Below, in pieces: positions 1 to 6,464 of a DNA stretch of 21,357 nt. The position numbers and the translations under genes are program-made. Under the pieces are notes generated by a model. It was given only the letters and a program-made list of their open reading frames with translations. It was not told the DNA's origin and did not search any database. The stretch comes from Tumulicola sp039922955 (lineage in GTDB: Bacteria; Vulcanimicrobiota; Vulcanimicrobiia; Vulcanimicrobiales; Vulcanimicrobiaceae). The number at the start of each line of letters is the position of its first letter. The first letter of the stretch is position 1. The stretch is taken from NCBI GenBank assembly GCA_039922955.1, contig JBDTDR010000092.1, positions 1 to 21,357 on the forward strand, written 5' to 3'.

Positions 1-1
1 C

Positions 2-154
2 GGCGCGGCGGTTGCGGGCGTGCTCGCGCTGTTGCGCGACCCGGCGCGGCGCGCGCGCATGGCGCAGACGGGGCAGACGCGAATGGGTTTGCCCGGCGGA
101 GCGCGGCGCATCGCGCAGCGCATGGCAGCGATCGCCGGAGCGGGCCGCTCGTGA
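2..154 (+). CDS. C-terminal fragment, probable lipid-A-disaccharide synthase-related (LpxB-like) or other glycosyltransferase
   Basis: Only the last 50 residues lie in the window; the gene begins upstream. The tail reads as a helix rich in Ala and Arg, with LLRDPARRARM followed by RMGLPGGARRIA. Known families: this 'LLxDPxRRxxM...GxxRMGxPGGAxRIA' pattern resembles the end of LpxB-related nucleotide-sugar glycosyltransferases, where the last helices pack back onto the fold. The TGA stop overlaps the GTG start of the next gene (GTGA), so the two are probably translationally coupled. The neighbouring LPS genes agree with a role in lipid A or glycolipid synthesis. With so little sequence, another GT-B enzyme such as a MurG-like protein remains possible. 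Confidence 0.5.
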   Translation, partial: GAAVAGVLALLRDPARRARMAQTGQTRMGLPGGARRIAQRMAAIAGAGRS

Positions 155-1359
155 AACGGTTGTTGCCGCTCGCATTTGCGTGCATCTTCGCGGCGCTGCC
201 GCTTTTTCCGGCGTTCATCTCGTTGACGAGCGTGGCCTTCCCGGGCATTTCCGTGGTGCCGCCGCCGGTCGTGTTCGCCATCGTGGGTTTGATCGGCGTG
301 CTCGCGATCTATTCGTCGGCCATGCTGTTGCGTTATCGGTTCGGTTCCCAGCCCCTGGCGCTGCCGTTGCTCGCGTGGGTCGGCGCCGCGCTGTTGTCGG
401 CTCTCGTCGGATTCGATCCCTTGCACGGAGCGTTCTTTCTGTGCATCGCCGGATTGGGGGTTCTATGGCACTGCGCGCTGGTCCGTTTCTATGCCGAGCG
501 CGGCGTCGCCGCGGCGATCCATTGGTCGTATCTGATCTCCGGAACGCTGGCGGCGGCGGCGGCGGTCGCGATGGTGCTCGCGCGCACGCCGGCCTCGCTG
601 TACGCGCTCCAACACGGTCGCGCTACTGGAACCTTCATTCTGCCCGGAGAACTGGCCGCGTACCTGATCGTTCTGCTGCCGATTGCTTACGCGCTAGCGC
701 GAATCGCGCGCGGGCGCGCGTTACGCGCGACCGCGTGGGCGGCGATGGCGACCAGCCTGACCGCGCTGTGCCTCACGTATTCGCGCGCCGGTTGGATGGG
801 ATTTGCCGCGGCGGCGGCCTTTCTCGTCTTGGTGCAAACTCGCCGTTCGCGGCGCGGCCGTGCGGCGGCGGCCATCGTCGTCGCGGTGGGCGCGGTCGTC
901 GTGCTGCTGCTCTTTAACAGTCACCACGACCCTAGCGAGGACTACACCCGCATCTCGATTTGGCAGGCTGCCGTGCAGATCGTCGACCGATTCCCGCTGA
1001 CCGGGGTCGGCCCGTTCGATTTCCCGCGGATCTACGCCCTGGTGCGCGTCCCCGATGCCGACGCCACCGCGTTCCACGCGCACAGCATGTATTTAACCTT
1101 TTTTGCCGAGCTTGGAATAGTCGGGCTCGCGGCGTTTTTCTGGAGCGCCGCGGCCTTCGCAGTCGAGCTGCGTGCGCGCGTTGCGCGGGCCGACCCCGAA
1201 GCGGCGCTGCTCGCGCTAGCGGTTGCGGCGGGACTCGTCGGCGTCGCCGTGCAAGGGCTGATCGATACAATGAGCATCGTGATATTCGGTCTTTGGATGC
1301 CGGCGATGGGTTTAGCGCTGGCCGCCGCGCGGTCCGGCGAGTGGGGCGCTAGCGACTGA
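151..1359 (+). CDS. O-antigen ligase / polymerase family (Wzy/WaaL-type) membrane protein
   Basis: A 402-residue polytopic inner-membrane protein with about ten hydrophobic segments, beginning at residues 5-30, 38-60, 70-90 and 93-112. A periplasmic loop lies at roughly 258-312. Features typical of the Wzy_C/WaaL family are visible: the SRAG motif in a helix at 211-214, an Arg before the large loop (TRISIW, about 267-272), GVGPFDF at 285-291 and the HAHSMYL motif at 309-315 leading into the next helix. These enzymes transfer undecaprenyl-linked glycan onto lipid A core or polymerise repeat units on the periplasmic face. The GTG start overlaps the upstream stop by four bases, and lptC begins on its last base. 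The sequence cannot decide between ligase, polymerase and protein O-glycosyltransferase. Confidence 0.85.
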   Translation: MKRLLPLAFACIFAALPLFPAFISLTSVAFPGISVVPPPVVFAIVGLIGVLAIYSSAMLLRYRFGSQPLALPLLAWVGAALLSALVGFDPLHGAFFLCIAGLGVLWHCALVRFYAERGVAAAIHWSYLISGTLAAAAAVAMVLARTPASLYALQHGRATGTFILPGELAAYLIVLLPIAYALARIARGRALRATAWAAMATSLTALCLTYSRAGWMGFAAAAAFLVLVQTRRSRRGRAAAAIVVAVGAVVVLLLFNSHHDPSEDYTRISIWQAAVQIVDRFPLTGVGPFDFPRIYALVRVPDADATAFHAHSMYLTFFAELGIVGLAAFFWSAAAFAVELRARVARADPEAALLALAVAAGLVGVAVQGLIDTMSIVIFGLWMPAMGLALAAARSGEWGASD

Positions 1360-1904
1360 TGTTTCGAAACCGGCGATGGGGCGCGTGCCTGCTGCTGGCG
1401 CTCTGCGCGGCATGCAATCCGCAAGCACCGAAAGCATCACCCTCACCCGCAGGAACGCCGGCGAGGGTGCCCACTTCGCCGCCGCTCCATATTACGGGGC
1501 AAGGCACGGCGGTGCGCCCGGGGCACTCGACCCTGCAAATACACAATCGCATCGAGTACGATTTGCTCTGGAAGTCGTTCGAAAGCAAGGGTGCGCGGGG
1601 CAAGGCGCGAGCGGTGTTTCAAGATGCGCGGGCGACGTTCTACGCTCGAAACGGCACGAAAATGACGGCGACGGCGCCCCAGGCCATCGTCGACGAAACG
1701 ACAAATTCGCTCACCATGCTCAACGCCGTCCATGCCACGACGACGTCGGGAATGGCCTTGGACTGCAACCGTCTCGTGTACGACCATGCGACCCAAACGC
1801 TTCACGGCACCGGCAACGTGGTAATTACCGATCCGAACGGCTTTCGGGCAACCGGCTCGAGCTTCGATTCCGATATCTCCCTCTCTCACATGCGGATGCA
1901 ATGA
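1359..1904 (+). CDS. lptC: LptC-like periplasmic LPS-export protein, predicted lipoprotein
   Basis: 181 residues. The N-terminus is a basic and hydrophobic signal (residues 3-18) ending in LCAAC, so Cys19 could be lipidated; the -3 residue is Cys rather than Leu, which makes the lipobox imperfect. A Pro/Ser/Thr linker (about 20-45) follows, then a beta-rich region to the end, with repeated strands such as ATFYARNGTKMTATAP and LHGTGNVVITDPNGFRATG. Known family: LptC/OstA-like jelly-roll proteins receive lipopolysaccharide from the LptBFG transporter and pass it towards LptA. E. coli LptC is anchored by a transmembrane helix, so a lipoprotein form would differ. The ATG overlaps the upstream TGA by one base, and the gene is directly followed by lptB, which strongly supports the call. 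Confidence 0.78.
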   Translation: MFRNRRWGACLLLALCAACNPQAPKASPSPAGTPARVPTSPPLHITGQGTAVRPGHSTLQIHNRIEYDLLWKSFESKGARGKARAVFQDARATFYARNGTKMTATAPQAIVDETTNSLTMLNAVHATTTSGMALDCNRLVYDHATQTLHGTGNVVITDPNGFRATGSSFDSDISLSHMRMQ

Positions 1905-2644
1905 ACGACGAATCTTCGATCAAGCTGCGCGGACTGGTCAAACGCTATGGCGAGCGAACCGTCGTCAACGGCGTATCGGCCGAAGTCGGCACCGGCGAAG
2001 TGGTCGGCCTGCTCGGACCCAACGGCGCGGGCAAGACCACGACGTTTTACATGGTGGTCGGGTTGGTAAAGCCCGACGGCGGAACCGTAACGCTCCACTC
2101 GCACGACCGCGAAATCGATCTCACGTCGGCGCCGATGTACGCCCGCGCACGCAACGGCGTCGGCTACCTCGCCCAGGAAAACTCGATCTTTCGAAAGCTC
2201 TCGGTCGGCGACAACATCCGGCTGATTTGGGAGCAGAACGGCGTGCCTCACGACGAGCAGGAACGACGTCTCCCGGCGCTGCTTGAAGAGTTTGGTCTGC
2301 GCGCCTTCGTCGACGCCCGCGGCGACAGCCTCTCGGGCGGCGAGCGCCGACGCGTCGAGATCGCTCGCGCGCTTGCCATCGAGCCGGAATTCTTGCTGCT
2401 CGACGAGCCTTTTACCGGCATCGATCCGATCGCCGTCGCCGACATTCAAACGATGATTCGGCAGCTTCGCGACCGCGGGCTCGGGATTCTGATCACCGAC
2501 CACCAAGTTCGCGAAACGCTCGCGATCGTCGACCGCGCGTACATCATGAATAACGGCCGGATCGAGGTGTCGGGAAGCGCGCAGGAGGTGATGGATTCGC
2601 CGATCGCGCGAACGTTCTATCTGGGAGAAGGCTTTAGGCTGTAG
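1901..2644 (+). CDS. lptB: LPS export ABC transporter ATP-binding protein LptB
   Basis: A 247-residue cytoplasmic ATPase that powers extraction of LPS from the inner membrane. All ABC motifs are visible: Walker A GPNGAGKTT (39-47), a Q-loop YLAQENSIFRKLSV, the signature LSGGERRRVEIARAL, Walker B LLLDEPFTGIDP and the switch His in ITDHQVRETL. The Q-loop sequence and the ITDH(Q/N)VRETL end are characteristic of LptB rather than a generic ABC ATPase. I chose the ATG at 1901 because it gives the family length (about 241) and overlaps the lptC stop as ATGA; the same frame stays open upstream but is out-of-frame lptC sequence. The permease gene follows after three bases. Confidence 0.95.
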   Translation: MNDESSIKLRGLVKRYGERTVVNGVSAEVGTGEVVGLLGPNGAGKTTTFYMVVGLVKPDGGTVTLHSHDREIDLTSAPMYARARNGVGYLAQENSIFRKLSVGDNIRLIWEQNGVPHDEQERRLPALLEEFGLRAFVDARGDSLSGGERRRVEIARALAIEPEFLLLDEPFTGIDPIAVADIQTMIRQLRDRGLGILITDHQVRETLAIVDRAYIMNNGRIEVSGSAQEVMDSPIARTFYLGEGFRL

Positions 2645-2647
2645 CGT

Positions 2648-3751
2648 ATGCGCTTTACGATTCTCGATCGGTACATGCTGACGGAGCTGGCGGGGCCGTT
2701 TGGGTTTGGATTGGGCGCTTTTACGCTGATCTTTGCGGCGACCGAGATCCTCAACATCGGCAAGCTGGTCAGCAACGACCACGCGCCGCTGTGGGCCGCC
2801 CTGCTGGTATTTGCGTGGTCGCTGCCCGGCTACGTCGTGCTCGTGATCCCGATGGCGCTGCTTCTGGGGACGCTGCTGGCAATTCAGCGGCTCTCGAGCG
2901 ACAGCGAGCTCACGGCGATGAAGGCTGCGGGCATCACCTTCGGGCGGATCGTGACGCCGCTGTTGGCCGTCGGCGTCGTCATGTCGTTCGTAACCCTATA
3001 TCTCCAAGAACAGCTCGTGCCTTTTGCAAACGATCAGCTGATCGGAATCGAGGACATCGTCATCAATCATACCAGCGCGTACAGCCGCGATCTCACGGTG
3101 TCCGCGCCGCTTCCCGGGGGCGGCCGCCAGGTCACGATCGCGACGGCGTACGAGCCGAACTCGCGCGCGCTCCTGCACGTAACGTTAATCCAATACGACA
3201 ATCGGAATCAACCGCGTCAAATCGTTTTCGCCGATCGCGCGGAGTTCGCAGTCAACAAGTGGACGCTTCAGAACTCCAGCCTGTACCGCTTCAATCCCGA
3301 CGGTTCGGTGGTAGCTCAGCCCCGGACGCCGGAGCAGCAGGTCGAAATAGGGGAAAATCCAACCGATCTCGTCAAGCGCATCAAAAACGGCGACCCCGAC
3401 AGCATGAGCCGCGCCCAGATCGCGGGTATCGTACGTTCTGGCCAGCTAACGGAGGGTGAACTGCGGAAGTACGTCACGACCTATCAGGAGAAGCTCGCGC
3501 GGCCGTTTGCGTGCTTCGTGTTCATTCTGATCGCGGTCCCGTTCGGTTTGCGCTCGGTCGGCGGCGGCAGCAGCACGAGCCTGGGGTTCGGACTGTCGCT
3601 GGCGATCGTGTTCGTCTATTACATCGTGATGACCGTCTGTTCGTTTTTGGGCGAAGCCTTCTTGGCTTTCGCCCCGCTGTGGGCGTGGGTGCCGAACCTG
3701 CTATTCACGGCCATCGGCCTGTCGCGGCTGCGCCGCGCGGCGACGGTGTAG
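2648..3751 (+). CDS. LptF/LptG (YjgP/YjgQ) family LPS export permease
   Basis: 367 residues. Three helices sit at the N-terminus (about 14-35, 50-78, 100-122) and three at the C-terminus (about 286-304, 312-337, 342-362). They are separated by a periplasmic beta-rich domain (about 125-275), which is the YjgP/YjgQ layout. LptF and LptG form the transmembrane channel that lifts LPS to LptC under LptB power. Family-like stretches include IPMALLLGTLLAIQRLS with SELTAMKAAGI (the coupling region contacting LptB) and the PFACFVFILIAVPFGLR helix. It follows lptB by three bases. Only one permease is encoded here, so I cannot say whether it behaves as LptF or LptG, or whether it pairs with itself or with a subunit encoded elsewhere. 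Confidence 0.93.
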   Translation: MRFTILDRYMLTELAGPFGFGLGAFTLIFAATEILNIGKLVSNDHAPLWAALLVFAWSLPGYVVLVIPMALLLGTLLAIQRLSSDSELTAMKAAGITFGRIVTPLLAVGVVMSFVTLYLQEQLVPFANDQLIGIEDIVINHTSAYSRDLTVSAPLPGGGRQVTIATAYEPNSRALLHVTLIQYDNRNQPRQIVFADRAEFAVNKWTLQNSSLYRFNPDGSVVAQPRTPEQQVEIGENPTDLVKRIKNGDPDSMSRAQIAGIVRSGQLTEGELRKYVTTYQEKLARPFACFVFILIAVPFGLRSVGGGSSTSLGFGLSLAIVFVYYIVMTVCSFLGEAFLAFAPLWAWVPNLLFTAIGLSRLRRAATV

Positions 3752-3778
3752 GCCGGCGGTGGAAGCGGGTGCGGCGTC

Positions 3779-4720
3779 GTGAATTTCGTCGAAATCGTGC
3801 GCGGGATCGGGAACGTGATCTTCGTGATGCTGATCGCGGGCGCCGTCGCGTACGTGGGCGACCGGGTCGGGCATCAGGTCGGCCGCAAACGCCTCACGCT
3901 GTTCGGGATTCGACCGCGCTACACGTCGACGATCATCGCCATCGGCACCGGCATGGTCATCGCGCTCGTGGTCACGCTCGTCGCGATCCTTGCCTCCGAG
4001 CAGGTCAAGACCGCGTTCTTCAAGCTGAACTCGATCAACGAGCAGATCACCGAACTTACCCGGCGCGAGCACGACCTCGAAACGAAGGTGAACACCGGCC
4101 GCTTGGTCGAGCCGGTGGACGTGTTGATGGTGCCGTTTTACCGGATCATCCAGCAATCGGCGTCGTCGAAGGAGCGGCTTTCCACGATTCGCGCTTTTTA
4201 CTTCGATGCCGTGAAATTCGTCAACGCAAACTATCCGCGCCTCGGCCTCAAACCGTACGCGATTCCGGCCGATGTGGACAAGAAACTGGCTAGTTTGGAC
4301 CTAACGATCGCGGCGAAGTTGTCGCAATCGAACGTCTTGCTGACGGTGACGTCGGATCAGAACCTCTTTCAAAACGATCAAATCCACTTTGCCATCAACG
4401 CAACCGCGGACGTACGGCATTTTCAAAAAGGCCAGGCGGTCGCGCAGTTGACGATTCCGGGCAAGAGCGGCGCGAGCGTGAACATCGCGGTAAGCCAACT
4501 TCAAAACTACATTTCAATCGGCGCTCGCCGATCGGGATTGCCGCCGTTTCTCGCCGATAACGTGCAACCGCTGGAGCTTATTCCGGACGCGCGCCAGATG
4601 CAGCAGCGAATCTCGAAGTCCGGGACGTATCTCTTGACGGCGTTTGCGGCGGAGGATTTCTATCCGCACAACGCCCGAATTCCGATCGTGATCGTCCTGA
4701 CCCAGCTGCCCCGGGGCTAG
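3779..4720 (+). CDS. DUF3084 family membrane protein
   Basis: 313 residues. There are two N-terminal membrane segments (about 10-26 and 51-72) flanking a short basic loop with GRKRLTLFGIRPRYTS, a charged probable coiled coil (about 75-110), and a soluble, mostly beta C-terminal region that ends in a hydrophobic strand, IPIVIVLTQLP. The GRKRLxLFGIRPRYTS loop is the part I recognise as DUF3084, a family best known from cyanobacteria and without an established function to my knowledge. The GTG start lies 27 bases after the permease stop, with GGAAG-like purines upstream. The context suggests an envelope role linked to LPS export, which is inference. Confidence in family is good; function is unknown. 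Confidence 0.75.
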   Translation: MNFVEIVRGIGNVIFVMLIAGAVAYVGDRVGHQVGRKRLTLFGIRPRYTSTIIAIGTGMVIALVVTLVAILASEQVKTAFFKLNSINEQITELTRREHDLETKVNTGRLVEPVDVLMVPFYRIIQQSASSKERLSTIRAFYFDAVKFVNANYPRLGLKPYAIPADVDKKLASLDLTIAAKLSQSNVLLTVTSDQNLFQNDQIHFAINATADVRHFQKGQAVAQLTIPGKSGASVNIAVSQLQNYISIGARRSGLPPFLADNVQPLELIPDARQMQQRISKSGTYLLTAFAAEDFYPHNARIPIVIVLTQLPRG

Positions 4721-4742
4721 CCGGCTAGTGAGCCACTAGTGT
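4717..4742. repeat. CTAG-rich palindromic spacer
   Basis: A perfect 12-base palindrome CTAGCCGGCTAG at 4717-4728 is followed by CACTAGTG at 4735-4742, spanning the DUF3084 stop and the start of the YqgF-like gene. CTAG is otherwise scarce in this high-GC sequence. It could form a small hairpin between the two genes, but there is no T-tract, so I do not call a terminator. Confidence 0.3.
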
Positions 4743-5155
4743 CCGGCGGCGTTCTCGGCGTCGACCCCGGCAGCCACAAAGCCGGGTTCGCCGTGCTCGA
4801 CGCGGAGGGCACGGCGGTCGCGAGCGGTATCGTGCCGGTCGCTAGCCTGTGCGGGTGCCTTGCGGCGGTGCTGGCCGAGCATCCGGTCGAGGCGCTCGCC
4901 CTTGGGCGCGGCACCAACGCGGCCACCCTAGCCGCGCAGTTGAGCGGGTTGGGCGTACCGATCCATCTCATCGATGAGTACGAGACGACCCGCCGGGCTC
5001 GGGAGCTGTACCTTGCCGAGCATCCGCCTCGGGGATGGCGACGGCTGCTTCCGCGGGGGCTCGTGCTGCCACCCCGGCCGGTCGACGACTACGCGGCAAT
5101 TTTGATCGCCCGGCGCTTTCTTGCCAGGGAGAGCGGGCAGGAGCCTCCAACATGA
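4739..5155 (+). CDS. YqgF/RuvX-like RNase H-fold protein (putative pre-16S rRNA nuclease family)
   Basis: 138 residues, the usual YqgF length. The RNase H-like acidic sites are visible: GVDPG with Asp9 on the first strand, LIDEYETT with Asp79/Glu80, and PVDDYAAILIARRFL with Asp116/Asp117. Known family: YqgF/RuvX trims the 5' end of pre-16S rRNA, and other members were proposed to be Holliday junction resolvases. This copy departs from the canonical motifs (GVDPGSHKAG rather than GIDxGxKRIG, and DEYETTRRA rather than DERLTT), so it may be a paralogue rather than the housekeeping RuvX. It starts at GTG, 18 bases after the DUF3084 stop. DUF3084 next to such a gene resembles cyanobacterial gene order as I recall it. 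Confidence 0.7.
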   Translation: MSGGVLGVDPGSHKAGFAVLDAEGTAVASGIVPVASLCGCLAAVLAEHPVEALALGRGTNAATLAAQLSGLGVPIHLIDEYETTRRARELYLAEHPPRGWRRLLPRGLVLPPRPVDDYAAILIARRFLARESGQEPPT

Positions 5156-5157
5156 AA

Positions 5158-5206
5158 CCCCCGCCCCAAAACGACGATAGATAGAATCGTCCGTTTCGGG
5201 GATGGG
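5158..5206 (+). other. Long imperfect hairpin in the leader of the secreted-protein gene
   Basis: The left arm 5164-5178 (CCCC A AAAC GACGAT) pairs with the right arm 5186-5201 (ATCGTC C GTTT C GGGG), with one bulged C and one A-C mismatch around the seven-base loop AGATAGA. An outer CCC/GGG extends the stem to 5158-5206. It lies between the YqgF-like stop and the strong Shine-Dalgarno of the next gene. No T-run follows the stem, so it may be a transcript-processing or mRNA-stability element, or a weak terminator. Confidence 0.45.
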
Positions 5207-5221
5207 CGTTCTCGAGGAACC

Positions 5222-5226
5222 GGAGG
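5222..5226 (+). promoter_or_regulatory. Strong Shine-Dalgarno GGAGG
   Basis: GGAGG lies six bases before the GTG at 5233. It fixes that start and is the clearest ribosome binding site in the first half of the window, suggesting this gene is translated independently rather than by coupling. Confidence 0.75.
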
Positions 5227-5232
5227 TATAAC

Positions 5233-6429
5233 GTGCGTCGGCTGGTGGGCGTCGTGATAGCCGGAGCGCTCGCAGTAGTGCTGGCCCCCGGCGTGACCTC
5301 GGCGTCGTTTGCGCCGCCGGCCGTCGCGGCGTTCGATCTGCGACCGCAGGTGATGCTGCGGCTCTTCGGCGAAACGTCCGATTCGCGCGCTTCCCTGGCG
5401 GCGGCGTATGGCGACCGAACCAGCGAATCGCCGCTGCGCGACCTCGCGCTGCTAGACGCAACGACTCGCCACCCAGCGGCGGCTTACGTCCGCGACTTCG
5501 AGGTCGCGGCGACCTTCGCGTCGGCGCGGGGTGCCGCGGCCACACCGGTGGACAGCCCCTTCGACCTCGCGCACGCGTTTCGCAGCCAAGCGGCAGCCCT
5601 CAACGCCGGTTTTGCGGTTCGATCGCTTTCGCCCGACATCGACGCGCCGGCATCGCCGTACGAAGTGACGCGCGCGACGCCGGCTGCAACCTTTACGGCC
5701 GGCGAATATCAGCCCGTCGAACCGGTTCCGCTAATCTCGCCGCAGCCGGGTACGCTTTCGTTTGGGTCTTTGGCGCCCGACGCATCGGTCGCGGCGCCGG
5801 GGACTGCGATGCTGGCCTTTGGCGACGGCGGCGCACCCGCCGGCGCGTCGGGTTCGGCGGCGCGCGCGCCCTCAACCCTCCACATCGGCGCGGTGCAGGT
5901 TCGGACGCGCCTGGAAAGCGCGGCGCTGGCCGCGCCTTCGTTAAGCGACAGCGGCTACGGCGCGGGGGCGAACTTCGACGTGCGCGCCGGTGCGCGCAAC
6001 GTCAACGTCGATCTTTCGAGCAACTACGAACGCCTCACCCGCAACGATTCTTCGGCATTTTCGTTGCCGGCCGCAGGCTCGGCATCGACCTGGGAGCTTC
6101 CCGGCGCGGACGTGCCGCTGGTGGTTCCGAACTATGCCGACATGAGCAAAGTTTCGGTGGGCGCGGCGGTGGCCGTGCCGGTCGTGAGCGGCTTGACTTT
6201 GAACTTCAACTATGCCGTCGACCGGATGTACGGCGGATACGGGATGCCGGGCCTGACGAACCTCGACGCTACCGACAACTCGTACGGCGGGAAACTCACC
6301 TTCGAAATACCACATTCGACGAGTACGCTATCGATCTCCGCGCGTCAACTACGATATCAAGACAACCTTCTTCCGGCGAATACGTTCACGCAAACGCGCG
6401 AGAACGTGAACTTCACCGTAAAATTCTGA
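5233..6429 (+). CDS. Secreted hypothetical protein with a probable C-terminal outer-membrane beta-barrel
   Basis: 398 residues; I do not recognise a named family. It has a classic signal peptide (MRR, then a hydrophobic run, with cleavage likely after VTSA at about residue 24). The middle is low-complexity, rich in Ala, Pro and Ser (about 25-215). From about 220 onward there are alternating polar and hydrophobic strands with turns, for example VRTRLESAALAAPSL, ARNVNVDLSSNYERL, LTLNFNYAVDRMYGGYG and STLSISARQLRYQDN. The last residues are VNFTVKF, ending in Phe as many BAM-assembled barrels do. Those properties suggest an outer-membrane protein with a disordered periplasmic part. A good terminator-like hairpin follows at once. 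The adjacent TPR and LPS genes fit an envelope role, but the function is unknown. Confidence 0.6.
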   Translation: MRRLVGVVIAGALAVVLAPGVTSASFAPPAVAAFDLRPQVMLRLFGETSDSRASLAAAYGDRTSESPLRDLALLDATTRHPAAAYVRDFEVAATFASARGAAATPVDSPFDLAHAFRSQAAALNAGFAVRSLSPDIDAPASPYEVTRATPAATFTAGEYQPVEPVPLISPQPGTLSFGSLAPDASVAAPGTAMLAFGDGGAPAGASGSAARAPSTLHIGAVQVRTRLESAALAAPSLSDSGYGAGANFDVRAGARNVNVDLSSNYERLTRNDSSAFSLPAAGSASTWELPGADVPLVVPNYADMSKVSVGAAVAVPVVSGLTLNFNYAVDRMYGGYGMPGLTNLDATDNSYGGKLTFEIPHSTSTLSISARQLRYQDNLLPANTFTQTRENVNFTVKF

Positions 6430-6432
6430 CCG

Positions 6433-6464
6433 CGTAACGTCTTGAAGCGACGTTACGGGTTTTT
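6433..6464 (+). terminator. Rho-independent terminator-like hairpin overlapping the TPR gene start
   Basis: CGTAACGTC (6433-6441) and GACGTTACG (6449-6457) form a perfect nine-base-pair stem around the loop TTGAAGC. Two further C-G pairs are possible with one bulge, and then GG and five Ts (6460-6464) follow. It begins four bases after the stop of the secreted-protein gene, which is the expected place for an intrinsic terminator. The loop holds the TTG used as the upstream possible start of the next gene, so readthrough or an internal promoter would be needed for that gene. Confidence 0.65.

Noticed and set aside
12..917. Long Arg-rich open frames overlapping the O-antigen ligase and many other genes
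   Set aside because: In high-GC DNA, alternative frames stay open by chance. These translate to Arg/Ala/Gly-rich sequence with no domain, whereas the overlapping frames have clear family motifs.
1376..1900. N-terminal extension of LptB by about 175 residues
   Set aside because: The upstream open frame is out-of-frame lptC sequence. The ATG at 1901 gives the family length and an ATGA overlap.
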